In this document: in pieces, positions 8,552-16,871 of the stretch | Layout of the letters: every line of letters starts with the position of its first letter | How positions within the stretch are numbered: the stretch's first letter is position 1 | Assembly (NCBI GenBank): GCA_022791155.1 | Contig: JAAVYN010000008.1 | Location: forward strand, 1 to 64,000 | Length of the DNA stretch: 64,000 nt | Direction of reading: 5' to 3' | From: Bacillota bacterium | GTDB taxonomy: Bacteria > Bacillota > Clostridia > Lachnospirales > Anaerotignaceae | Notes under the pieces: model-generated | Told to the model about the DNA's origin: nothing | Seen by the model: the letters and a program-made list of their open reading frames with translations, nothing else | The model's database searches: none | Program-made: the position numbers and the translations under genes

Positions 8552-9543
8552 TGGTTAATGTCATCAGTTTCACACCGAATGGACACATATTGAACAGAAA
8601 ACTGTGCAGTGCTTTTGACGGTTGGAAAAGTTTTGTGTATGACGGCACATTCACTGTTGGTGAGTTTGCCGAAAAATCGTTTGCAGATGAAAGTGACATT
8701 GTGTTCATATGTGCTGCTGGAATTGCCGTGAGGGCTGTGGCGCCATTTTTGAAAGACAAGCTAAGTGATCCGGCTGTGATTGTGATTGATGAGAAGGGCC
8801 GTTTTGTTGTGCCTGTTTTGAGCGGACATTTTGGCGGCGGAAATTCTCTGGCAATGGAAATTGCGTCAAAGACAGGCGCCTGCGCTGTGATCACAACATC
8901 AACAGATGTCAACAATGTTTTTGCAGTGGATGTTTTTGCTGCAAAAAACAGGCTTATAATAAAAGAAAGAGAAATGGCAAAAAAAATTTCTGCTGCGCTC
9001 ATAAGAGGAGAAAAAATCCCTTTTTTGTGCCGTTTGGACATTGATGGAAAAACGCCAAAGGGCTTATACAGCAGCCGGAAGGGCAGCATTGGCTTTGTTG
9101 TTTCACCGCATTGTGAAAACCCTTTTGAAAGAACGCTGCATTTGGTTTCAAAAAATGTTGTTTTGGGAATTGGCTGCAAAGTGGGCACAACTTTGGAACA
9201 AATTGAAAAAGCAGTTTTTGCCGTGCTTGGAGAAAACGGCATATATATTGAGGCTGTGAGCAGTGTGGCCTCAATTGACATCAAAAAACAAGAAAAAGGA
9301 CTTTTGGAATTTTGCAGCAAGCATGGAATTGACTTGGAGTTTTACAGTGCTGCCGATTTGGCAAAGGCAGAAGGCGATTTTTCGTCATCAAAATTTGTTT
9401 TGAAAAAAACTGGAGTTGACAATGTGTGTGAAAGAAGCGCCGTTCTCAAAGGGGGAAGTGGCTGGCTTGCAGTCAAAAAAACTGCTTTAGACGGCGTCAC
9501 AGTGGCCGTTTTCATGAGAAAGGAAAGTGTTTGCTTTGAATAA
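8551..9543 (+). CDS. cbiG: Cobalt-precorrin-5A hydrolase CbiG
   Basis: A 330-residue CbiG protein. It opens the delta-lactone of cobalt-precorrin-5A and releases acetaldehyde, the step that prepares the contracted ring for CbiD. The N-terminal half has ICAAGIAVRAVAPFL and VVPVLSGHFGGGNSLA, typical of CbiG. The C-terminal half (about 200-330) has LGIGCKVGTTLEQI, the CobE/CbiG C-terminal domain. The start overlaps the cbiF stop by one base. Confidence 0.93.
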   Translation: MVNVISFTPNGHILNRKLCSAFDGWKSFVYDGTFTVGEFAEKSFADESDIVFICAAGIAVRAVAPFLKDKLSDPAVIVIDEKGRFVVPVLSGHFGGGNSLAMEIASKTGACAVITTSTDVNNVFAVDVFAAKNRLIIKEREMAKKISAALIRGEKIPFLCRLDIDGKTPKGLYSSRKGSIGFVVSPHCENPFERTLHLVSKNVVLGIGCKVGTTLEQIEKAVFAVLGENGIYIEAVSSVASIDIKKQEKGLLEFCSKHGIDLEFYSAADLAKAEGDFSSSKFVLKKTGVDNVCERSAVLKGGSGWLAVKKTALDGVTVAVFMRKESVCFE

Positions 9544-10264
9544 GCTGTATGTTGTTGGAACAGGGCCCGGAAGATATGATGAAATGACTGTGAGAGCCGT
9601 TCAAATTTTGGGCCGTTGCGAAGTTATAGTTGGCTATCATGTTTATGTGGAGCTGATTAAAGAGCATTTTCCAAATGCTGAATTTTTGACATCTTCAATG
9701 AAGAAAGAAAAAGAAAGATGCATTATGGCGCTTGGCGAAGCATCAAAAGGAAGAATGACAGCTCTCATTTCAGGCGGAGACGCATGTGTTTATGGAATGG
9801 CTGGAATTGCAATTGAACTTTCAGCAAACTTTGAAAATGTTGAAGTTGAGGTTGTGAGCGGCGTCACAGCGGCGCTTGGCGGCGCGGCGGTTTTGGGGGC
9901 GCCTGTTGGCCATGACTTTGCTGTGATAAGTTTGAGTGACTTGCTGACACCTTTTGATGTGATTCTCAAAAGAATTGAAGCGGCGGCCAAGGCCGATTTT
10001 GTGATCTGCATATATAATCCCGCAAGCGAAAAAAGAAAGGGACACCTCAAAACGGCTTGTGGCGTTATATTGAAACATAGAAAAAAAACAACTGTGTGCG
10101 CCGCCGTGAAAAACATAGGGCGTGAAGGTTGCAGAAAAACTGTCATGACACTTGAGGAACTTGCGGAATATGAAGCTGACATGTCCACAACTGTTTTTGT
10201 GGGCAGCAGCCAAACAAATATGATTGGGAAACATATGGTTACTCCAAGGGGATATTCCATATGA
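9536..10264 (+). CDS. cbiH: Cobalt-factor III / precorrin-3B C17-methyltransferase CbiH
   Basis: A 242-residue ring-contraction methylase of the CbiH/CobJ type. Evidence: LYVVGTGPGRYDEMTVRA at the N-terminus, SGGDACVYGMAG, VVSGVTAALGGAAVLGAPVGHDF, and the hallmark ICIYNPASEKRKGHL. TTG 9536 is the likely start, with AGGAAAG at 9521-9527 and a product beginning MNKLYVVG. It overlaps the end of cbiG by 8 nt. GTG 9527 is an alternative. Confidence 0.93.
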   Translation: MNKLYVVGTGPGRYDEMTVRAVQILGRCEVIVGYHVYVELIKEHFPNAEFLTSSMKKEKERCIMALGEASKGRMTALISGGDACVYGMAGIAIELSANFENVEVEVVSGVTAALGGAAVLGAPVGHDFAVISLSDLLTPFDVILKRIEAAAKADFVICIYNPASEKRKGHLKTACGVILKHRKKTTVCAAVKNIGREGCRKTVMTLEELAEYEADMSTTVFVGSSQTNMIGKHMVTPRGYSI

Positions 10265-10277
10265 GTTGGGAGTGGCT

Positions 10278-12236
10278 ATGAGAGATGTGTTTTTGTTTGC
10301 CGGCACAAGTGAAGGCCGTGAAATGGCTGAATATTTAAGCAGTTGTGAAATTGAATTTGACATTTTCACGGCAACTGAATATGGCGGCGAAGCTGTGTCA
10401 AACATAGACAATGCCAAAATATTTTCAGGCAGGCTTGACAGCAGCGAAATAGAAAGAGAAATACTTTGCAAAAATCCGAGAATGGTTATCGACGCAACGC
10501 ATCCATTTGCTGTTGAGGTTTCAAAGAATATAAAAGAGGCATGTGTGAAAAACAACGTTAATTATATGAGGCTTTTAAGAGAGTTTGAAAACGAAAAATA
10601 TGACAATGCTGTATATGTGAACGACTTTCAGGGCGCCGTTGAATATCTTGATGGCACAAGAGGGAAAATTTTTGTTTCCACAGGAAGCCGTGACATTTCA
10701 AGTCTCACAGCTTTGAACGGTTTTGAGCAGCGCGTTGCCGTGAGACTGCTCCCTTTGGCAGAAAATTTGATGAGGGTTGTGGAATTGGGCGTTTCGGCCC
10801 AAAACATTGTGTGTGCTCAAGGGCCGTTTTCAATTGAAATGAACGAAGCTGTCATGAAGCATTTTTCGGCAAAATATATGCTCACAAAGGAGAGCGGCAT
10901 TAGAGGCGGTTTTCGTGAAAAAATGGAAGCCTGCAAAAACATAGGCGTTACACCTGTGGTCATAAGGCGACCAAAGGAAGAGGGACTGTCATTTTCTGAA
11001 GTCAAAAGAATTGTTGACGCCAAGTTTGATGTTGTGAAGAAAAGAATAAGTGTGATTGGCATGGGCTGTGGAAGCATTGAAGGAATGACGTTGGCGGCCA
11101 AAAGGGCCATTGACGAAAGCGGGCTTGTTGTTGGAAGCGCGCGTGCTTTGGAAAGCATTTTGCCGTTGGGGAAGGACGCAGCTGTGTGCCTCAATTCCGA
11201 TGACATATTGAAATTGGTTCAGCACAGCAGTGCCGAAAGAATTGCCGTGCTGTTCTCAGGTGACATTGGGCTTTTCAGTGGCGCCACAAAGCTGAGAAAT
11301 TTGTTAAAGGACTATCATGTGGAATATATAAGTGGCATATCGTCATTTGTATATTTCATGAACAAAATTGGAAAAAGCTATGAAAACACAAAAATGATGA
11401 GCCTTCATGGAAGAAATGATGACTTTGTGAAAGCTGTGAACGAAAATGAAAGTGTTTTTATGCTTCTTGGCGGAAACAACACAGTGGAAAGTGTGTGCCG
11501 CAAACTTGTCAGCCATGGCCTTGGTGACGTTGATATATATGTTGGAGAAAACCTTTCATATAAAAACGAAAATATAACAACGACAAATGCACACAATGCT
11601 GCAGAAACTGAATTTGAGCCGTTGAGCGTTATGCTTGCCGAAAACAGAAATTTTCACAAAAACGGTTTGTGCATTTCGGATGAAAGCTTTTTGCGCGGAA
11701 ATGTTCCCATGACAAAGAGTGAAGTGAGAGCCATATCTGTCTCAAAGCTTCGTCTGAATGAACGTTCAGTTTTATATGACATAGGCTCTGGAACAGGAAG
11801 CGTGAGTGTTGAAGCCGCCGGATTGTGCAAAAAGGTGTATTCTGTTGAGAAAAAACGTGACGCCGCAGAGCTCACCAAAAAGAATTTGCTGAAATTTTCA
11901 GTTGGAAACGCTGAAGTCATATGTGGCGAAGCGCCGGAATGCCTTGAAGGGCTTGAAACGCCAACACATGTGTTTATAGGCGGCACAGGCGGAAGCATGG
12001 ACAGGATTGTTGACATTTTGCTGAAAAAAAACCGCTTTGCCCGTTTTGTGATTAACGCGATAACGCTTGAAACGCTGGGCTCGGCCCTAAGCGCAATTGA
12101 AAAATATGATGTGTGTGATGAAGAAATTGTCCAAATATATGTTTCAAAGTCGAAAAATGTTGGCAAAAGTCATATGATGACTTCAAGCAATCCGGTTTAT
12201 ATTATATCGTTTACGGGAGGAAGCAGGCATGAATAG
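10278..12236 (+). CDS. CbiJ-CbiE-CbiT triple fusion (precorrin-6A reductase, C5 and C15 methyltransferase/decarboxylase)
   Basis: A 652-residue protein that joins three pathway steps. Residues about 1-250 are CbiJ/CobK, cobalt-precorrin-6A reductase (LFAGTSEGREMAEYL, VIDATHPFAVEVS, KIFVSTGSRD). About 255-445 are CbiE, the C5-methylase of the tetrapyrrole methylase fold (ISVIGMGCGSIEGMTLAA, VLFSGDIGLFSGA). About 460-652 are CbiT, the C15-methylase/decarboxylase with a Rossmann SAM site (MTKSEVRAISVSKLRL, LYDIGSGTGSVSVEAA). CbiE-CbiT fusion is known as CobL; adding CbiJ in front is less common. ATG 10278 has GGGAGTGG just upstream; the frame is open to 10224 within cbiH. It overlaps cbiA by 8 nt. 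Confidence 0.93.
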   Translation: MRDVFLFAGTSEGREMAEYLSSCEIEFDIFTATEYGGEAVSNIDNAKIFSGRLDSSEIEREILCKNPRMVIDATHPFAVEVSKNIKEACVKNNVNYMRLLREFENEKYDNAVYVNDFQGAVEYLDGTRGKIFVSTGSRDISSLTALNGFEQRVAVRLLPLAENLMRVVELGVSAQNIVCAQGPFSIEMNEAVMKHFSAKYMLTKESGIRGGFREKMEACKNIGVTPVVIRRPKEEGLSFSEVKRIVDAKFDVVKKRISVIGMGCGSIEGMTLAAKRAIDESGLVVGSARALESILPLGKDAAVCLNSDDILKLVQHSSAERIAVLFSGDIGLFSGATKLRNLLKDYHVEYISGISSFVYFMNKIGKSYENTKMMSLHGRNDDFVKAVNENESVFMLLGGNNTVESVCRKLVSHGLGDVDIYVGENLSYKNENITTTNAHNAAETEFEPLSVMLAENRNFHKNGLCISDESFLRGNVPMTKSEVRAISVSKLRLNERSVLYDIGSGTGSVSVEAAGLCKKVYSVEKKRDAAELTKKNLLKFSVGNAEVICGEAPECLEGLETPTHVFIGGTGGSMDRIVDILLKKNRFARFVINAITLETLGSALSAIEKYDVCDEEIVQIYVSKSKNVGKSHMMTSSNPVYIISFTGGSRHE

Positions 12237-13584
12237 AGTGCTTTTGGCAGCTCCAAAGAGCGGGAGTGGAAAAACGTTCATAACATGTGGCGTTATACAA
12301 GCGCTTGTCAACAAAAAAATGAAGGTAAGCGCATTCAAATGTGGCCCGGACTATATCGATCCAATGTTCCATGCCAAAGTTCTTGGAGCCAAAACGGGGA
12401 ATCTTGACACATATTTCTGTGATGAAAACACGGTTAACTATATATTGAAAGAGGGCTCAAAAAATTGTGACATAGCTGTTATAGAAGGTGTTATGGGATA
12501 TTATGACGGCATTGGAGGAATTGACACAATGGCCTCCACATATGACGTTGCAAGAAAAACAAAAACACCTGTTATACTGATTGTTGACTGCCGCGGCATG
12601 AGCAATTCGATTGTTCCTGTCATAAAGGGGTTTATGGAATATAAAAATGACAGCATGATCTTGGGGGTTATATTGAACAAGACAACATATTCGGCGTTCA
12701 AGCGGCTCAAACCTGTCATTGAAGACAATTTGAAAATAAAAGTTTTTGGCTACATACAAGATATGAAGGAATATGCATTGGAAAGCCGTCACCTTGGGCT
12801 TATAATGCCGCATGAGATAATCAACATAAAAGAAAAAATTGATGCGCTTGCCAAAAGGCTGATTGAGACTGTTGACATAAATTCGATCATCGAACTGGCC
12901 AAAACAGCTGAAAAAATTGATGCACAACCGCCACAGATTCCAAAGCTTGACAAAAAAGTTAGAATAGGCGTGGCAATGGACAATGTGTTTTGCTTCTACT
13001 ATAAAGAAAATTTGACGCTCATCGAAAAAATGGGTGCAGAGATAGTTCCGTTTTCTCCGCTTATGGATCGTGAAATTCCAGACGGCCTTGACGGCATTAT
13101 GTTTGGAGGCGGCTATCCTGAGCTTTATTCCAAAGAGCTTTTCAGAAACAGCCACATGATGAACAGCGTTAAACGTGCGTTGAGCGGGGGGATTCCCTTT
13201 GTGGCTGAATGCGGCGGCTTCATGTATATCACAAGCAAGCTTGAAAGCGCACGTGGGATTAACTATGACATGGTGGGGTTCATAGAAGGCCATTGCTATA
13301 AAATGGAACAGCTGAACCGCTTTGGCTATGCCGAGATAACAATCAACAAGCCCTCCGTTTTTGGCGAAAAAGGAGTTTCGTTCAAAGGCCATGAGTTTCA
13401 CTATTGGGACAGCACAAACAACGGCGAAGATGCCATTGCAGTGAAGCCTTTGAGCCAAAAAAGCTGGAAATGTGTTCACACTGATGAAAACATGTATGCA
13501 GGTTTTCCACATTTATATTTTTACAGCAATATTGAAGCTGTATACAACTTTTTGAAAAAGTGCGGTGAAAAAAGTGCAAAATGA
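12229..13584 (+). CDS. cbiA: Cobyrinate a,c-diamide synthase CbiA
   Basis: A 451-residue ATP- and glutamine-dependent amidase that converts cobyrinate to the a,c-diamide. An N-terminal dethiobiotin-synthetase-like ATPase domain has the P-loop APKSGSGKTFITCG. The C-terminal glutaminase domain has the nucleophile Cys in FVAECGGFMYI and a His in FKGHEFHY. The start has GGGAGGAAG upstream and overlaps the cbiJET gene by 8 nt. Confidence 0.95.
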   Translation: MNRVLLAAPKSGSGKTFITCGVIQALVNKKMKVSAFKCGPDYIDPMFHAKVLGAKTGNLDTYFCDENTVNYILKEGSKNCDIAVIEGVMGYYDGIGGIDTMASTYDVARKTKTPVILIVDCRGMSNSIVPVIKGFMEYKNDSMILGVILNKTTYSAFKRLKPVIEDNLKIKVFGYIQDMKEYALESRHLGLIMPHEIINIKEKIDALAKRLIETVDINSIIELAKTAEKIDAQPPQIPKLDKKVRIGVAMDNVFCFYYKENLTLIEKMGAEIVPFSPLMDREIPDGLDGIMFGGGYPELYSKELFRNSHMMNSVKRALSGGIPFVAECGGFMYITSKLESARGINYDMVGFIEGHCYKMEQLNRFGYAEITINKPSVFGEKGVSFKGHEFHYWDSTNNGEDAIAVKPLSQKSWKCVHTDENMYAGFPHLYFYSNIEAVYNFLKKCGEKSAK

Positions 13585-14680
13585 AATTGAAATCATTGCA
13601 AAAAATATATTTCCGGCAAATGGCATTGAAATGGAGAAAGCAAAAAACAAATGGAACAGCATTGCCAAACCGCTCAAAAGCCTCGGCGCTCTTGAAGAAG
13701 CTGTGATAAAAATGGCAGGGATTTTTGGCGCAGAACGTGTGAACGCAGATAAAACGGCGCTTGTTGTGATGTGCGGGGATCATGGCGTTGTCAGTGAGGG
13801 CGTGACACAAACAGGGCAGGAAGTCACAGCAGCAGTGATGAAAAATTTTGAAGCAGGGAAAACTGTCTCGTCAATAATGGCGGCTGTGTGCGGAACTGAT
13901 GTGTTTGCTGTTGACATTGGAGTGAACAGTGATTGTGAACATGAAAATATGCTTCAGCCTGGCCGCATATGCGGAATGAAAATTGGCCGTGGAACAAAAA
14001 ACATTGCCATATGTGATGCAATGACACACGAACAGTGCAGAGATGCCATTGCATGTGGAATTGAAGTTGTCAGAGAACTCAAAACGAGAGGATATGACAT
14101 GATTGCTTCAGGAGAAATGGGGATTGGCAACACAACAAGCGCCAGTGCAATTGTTTCGGCAATCACAGGCAAAGACGCCAAAGTGACAACGGGGAAGGGC
14201 GCGGGGCTTTCTGAAAACATGTTTTTGAAAAAAATTGAAACCGTGAAAAAAAGTGTTGATAGATTCAAAAAACGGAACAAAGAAAGCTTTGACGGCTTTG
14301 AAGTGCTAAAAGCGTTGGGCGGCTATGACATAGCGGCCATGACGGGGCTTTTTTTGGGAGGAGGAATATATAAAGTTCCAATCATTATAGACGGGTTCAT
14401 ATCAGCGGCGGCAGCATTGTGCGCTGTAAACATAAACAAAAATGTCAAAGACTATGTTTTGGCCTCGCATGTTTCGAAAGAGCCATATGGAATTGATGTG
14501 ATGAACGATTTGGGGCTGGATTCCGTCATAAATTGCGGCATGTGTTTGGGAGAGGGAACAGGAGCTGTTGCGGCAATTCCGCTTTTCAAAATGGCTGTGA
14601 ATGTTTACAATGACATGGTGACATTTGAGAGCATGAAAATTGAGAAATATGTGGATTATGAAAAGGAAGAAAAAATATGA
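13565..14680 (+). CDS. cobT: Nicotinate-nucleotide--dimethylbenzimidazole phosphoribosyltransferase CobT
   Basis: A 371-residue enzyme that activates the lower-ligand base as alpha-ribotide for the nucleotide loop. Seen are KPLKSLGALEE, CGDHGVVSEGVTQT, GEMGIGNTTSASAI and the catalytic Glu in GMCLGEGTGAV. GTG 13565 lies within the last 20 bases of cbiA and has no strong ribosome binding site; GTG 13574 is an alternative start. No bluB or bza gene lies in the window, so the source and identity of the base it uses are open. Confidence 0.93.
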   Translation: MKKVQNEIEIIAKNIFPANGIEMEKAKNKWNSIAKPLKSLGALEEAVIKMAGIFGAERVNADKTALVVMCGDHGVVSEGVTQTGQEVTAAVMKNFEAGKTVSSIMAAVCGTDVFAVDIGVNSDCEHENMLQPGRICGMKIGRGTKNIAICDAMTHEQCRDAIACGIEVVRELKTRGYDMIASGEMGIGNTTSASAIVSAITGKDAKVTTGKGAGLSENMFLKKIETVKKSVDRFKKRNKESFDGFEVLKALGGYDIAAMTGLFLGGGIYKVPIIIDGFISAAAALCAVNINKNVKDYVLASHVSKEPYGIDVMNDLGLDSVINCGMCLGEGTGAVAAIPLFKMAVNVYNDMVTFESMKIEKYVDYEKEEKI

Positions 14681-15189
14681 CAACGCTTGTTATAGGCGGA
14701 AGTGGCAGTGGAAAATCGGAATTTGCAGAAAGCCTTTTGCATGAATTTTTTGGAAAGAAGTATTATATTGCCACAATGGAGGTTTTTGACAATGAAACCA
14801 TGAAAAAGGCTGAAGCCCACAGAGAAAGAAGAAAAAACAGCGGCTTTGAAACGCTTGAATGCCCTGTGGGGCTTGAATGTGCTGAAATTGAAAATGGAAG
14901 TGCCGTCATTGTTGAATGTCTCACAAATTTGGTGGCCAATGAAACGCATTTGAACGGCGAAACTGCTTTTGAAAATATAAAAACTGGAATTGAGAAAGTG
15001 TTCTTGGCGGCTGACACAGTTGTTTTTGTGTCTGGAAATGTTTTTGATGACAACATGGATTACAGCGTTGAAACATTGGAATATATGAAAGTTTTGGCCA
15101 AAGTCAATTCGTTTGCAGCGTCAGTGAGCCAAAATGTTGTTGAAGTTGTATATTCATTGCCTGTGTATCATAAAAAGGCAGGTGGCTGA
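14677..15189 (+). CDS. cobU: CobU-type adenosylcobinamide kinase/guanylyltransferase (variant lacking the NEVG motif)
   Basis: A 170-residue CobU homologue expected to phosphorylate adenosylcobinamide and form its GDP derivative. Present are the P-loop GGSGSGKS, YYIATMEVFD, the His of the guanylylation region (AEAHRERR) and VIVECLTNLVANE. The usual CobU segment TNEVGMGIVP is replaced by SGNVFDDNMDYSVE, so one conserved active-site region is missing here. A 124-residue gene 0.8 kb downstream (15952-16326) carries that segment. The start overlaps the cobT stop (ATGA). Confidence 0.87.
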   Translation: MTTLVIGGSGSGKSEFAESLLHEFFGKKYYIATMEVFDNETMKKAEAHRERRKNSGFETLECPVGLECAEIENGSAVIVECLTNLVANETHLNGETAFENIKTGIEKVFLAADTVVFVSGNVFDDNMDYSVETLEYMKVLAKVNSFAASVSQNVVEVVYSLPVYHKKAGG

Positions 15190-15193
15190 CTTG

Positions 15194-15949
15194 TTGAATT
15201 CACTTTTTTTGGCATTTGCCATGTATTCAAAAATACCTGTTCCAAAATCGGAGTGGAGCGAGAGAAGCATGAGATATTCGCTGTGCTTTTTTCCGCTGGT
15301 TGGCGTTATTTTGGGAACGGTTTTTTTGGCTGTTTATATGATTTCGGAAAAGCTTGGGTTTGGCATGGCTTTGAGAGGGGCGCTTCTGACAGCCGTTCCA
15401 GTTTTTGTCACGGGAGGCATACACGCTGATGGTTTCATTGACACCGTTGATGCATACAGCAGTTTTTGCGAAACCGAAAAAAGGCTCGAAATATTAAAAG
15501 ATCCGCATGTTGGAGCGTTTGGAATTGTTCACACAGTGATTTATTTTGTGCTGTGGTTTGGCTTTTCGTGCGAAATTGGGCGAAAAGAGCTTCCGTTTGT
15601 TTGTTTTGGCTTTGTGATGAGCCGCGTGTTGAGCGGCATTGGCGCGCTCACGCTGAAAGCGGCCAACAGGCACGGAACACTGTTCACAATTGCAGAAAAC
15701 AGCGAAAAAAGAAATTGCATTTTTCTTTTGGCTGCGTTTTATTTGGCTTTGACGTTTTTCTTGATTGTGTTTGACACCTTTTTGACGCTGGTTGTTGTTG
15801 TGGTGTCAATATGTTCATTTGCATATTACAAAAATTTTTCTTCAAAAAATTTTGGCGGTGTGACAGGGGATTTGGCCGGATATTTTTTGCAAATATGTGA
15901 ATTGTCTATATTGGTGTGTGTTGTGGTGATGTGCAGGGTGGGGGCATAG
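15194..15949 (+). CDS. cobS: Adenosylcobinamide-GDP ribazoletransferase CobS
   Basis: A 251-residue polytopic membrane enzyme that joins AdoCbi-GDP with alpha-ribazole (phosphate), the last nucleotide-loop step. The N-terminus MNSLFLAFAMYSKIPVPKSEW, the motif GGIHADGFIDTVDAY (metal-binding acidic residues) and RLEILKDPHVGAFG are diagnostic. Several hydrophobic segments follow. TTG 15194 (or TTG 15191) is taken as start with AGGTGG at 15180-15185. The frame is open upstream inside cobU. Confidence 0.93.
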   Translation: MNSLFLAFAMYSKIPVPKSEWSERSMRYSLCFFPLVGVILGTVFLAVYMISEKLGFGMALRGALLTAVPVFVTGGIHADGFIDTVDAYSSFCETEKRLEILKDPHVGAFGIVHTVIYFVLWFGFSCEIGRKELPFVCFGFVMSRVLSGIGALTLKAANRHGTLFTIAENSEKRNCIFLLAAFYLALTFFLIVFDTFLTLVVVVVSICSFAYYKNFSSKNFGGVTGDLAGYFLQICELSILVCVVVMCRVGA

Positions 15950-15951
15950 AA

Positions 15952-16326
15952 ATGGAATTTATCATTGGCGGGGCTTTTCAGGGAAAACTTGACTATTGCA
16001 TTAAAAAACACAGCATTGCGAGAGATGAAATTTTTTTTGCCGGAAACGGCTGTCTGTTTCCTGACAAAAAGGTTGTGTGTGGCTTTCACATGCTTGTGAA
16101 GGATTGGCTTGAAGCCGGCTTTGATCCACTGAATGAAACGCGCTGTCTGCTTCAAAAAAATTTTGTTGAAGTTTTCATAAGCGATGAGATTGGGAACGGG
16201 ATTGTTCCTGTTGGCGCTTTTGAAAGGGAGTGGAGGGAAAAAACAGGGCGTTGTTCGTCAATTGTGGCTCAATATGCCGAAAGTGTTGTCAGGATATTTG
16301 CGTCAATGGAGCAGGTGATAAAATGA
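15952..16326 (+). CDS. CobU-like short protein carrying the C-terminal CobU motif
   Basis: A 124-residue protein with similarity to CobU ends. The N-terminus EFIIGGAFQGKLDY resembles a P-loop, but the residue after the Lys is Leu, not Ser or Thr. The middle, with the guanylylation His region, is shortened. The C-terminal half VFISDEIGNGIVP, EREWREKTGRC and the following helix match the part of CobU that is missing from the 14677-15189 gene. I infer a non-catalytic partner or a split CobU; this is not proven. ATG 15952 has a GGGGG site. Its last bases overlap the cobC-like gene (ATGA). Confidence 0.7.
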   Translation: MEFIIGGAFQGKLDYCIKKHSIARDEIFFAGNGCLFPDKKVVCGFHMLVKDWLEAGFDPLNETRCLLQKNFVEVFISDEIGNGIVPVGAFEREWREKTGRCSSIVAQYAESVVRIFASMEQVIK

Positions 16327-16871
16327 ACATAATTTTCATACGCCATTTTGCAACAAAGGGGAACATTGAAAAACGATATGTGGGAACAACCGATGAAGAA
16401 GTTGTCTCTTTTATTGAACATGAATATCCGCATTGCGAAATTGTGTTTTCAAGCCCCCTGAAAAGATGCTGTCAAACAGCAGAGCATATATATGGAACTG
16501 GTTTTTTTGTGAATGAAAATTTGAAAGAAATTGACTTTGGAGATTTTGAATATAAAAACTTTGATGATTTGAAAGGCGACACAATGTATGAGGCATGGCT
16601 CAAAAGTGGCGGAAAAGCAAATTTCCCGAAAGGCGAAAGTGTTGAAAATTTTCAAAACAGAACACAAACGGCGTTTTGTGAATGTTTGAGAAAAGCCAAG
16701 CGCGTTGGCGCCAAAAATGTGGCGTTTGTGGTTCACGGAGGAAGCATAATGGCCGTTTTGAGCCGCTTTCTGAAAAGAGATTTCCATGACTTTCATGTTC
16801 AAAACGGCTGTGGATATGTGTGCCGTTTTGAAAAGAATGTTTTGACAATAACAGGTGAAATAAATGTATAG
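16323..16871 (+). CDS. cobC: Histidine phosphatase, probable alpha-ribazole phosphatase (CobC-like)
   Basis: A 182-residue member of the histidine (phosphoglycerate mutase-like) phosphatases. The catalytic motif is IRHFATKGN, with Phe in place of the usual Gly after RH. The second Arg (SSPLKRCCQTA), the acid residue region (LKEIDFGDFEYK) and the second His (VVHGGSIMA) are all present. Operon position supports removal of the 5'-phosphate from alpha-ribazole phosphate or cobalamin phosphate. The start overlaps the preceding gene by 4 nt. Confidence 0.85.
   Translation: MNIIFIRHFATKGNIEKRYVGTTDEEVVSFIEHEYPHCEIVFSSPLKRCCQTAEHIYGTGFFVNENLKEIDFGDFEYKNFDDLKGDTMYEAWLKSGGKANFPKGESVENFQNRTQTAFCECLRKAKRVGAKNVAFVVHGGSIMAVLSRFLKRDFHDFHVQNGCGYVCRFEKNVLTITGEINV

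Noticed and set aside
12457..13512. 351-residue antisense frame inside cbiA
   Set aside because: It is a shadow of cbiA on the other strand, with His/Cys/Phe-rich composition and no start signal.
16323..16871. Loss of activity in the CobC-like phosphatase because of RHF in place of RHG
   Set aside because: The catalytic His and the other active-site residues are present; Gly to Phe next to the His is a variation and not enough to call it dead.
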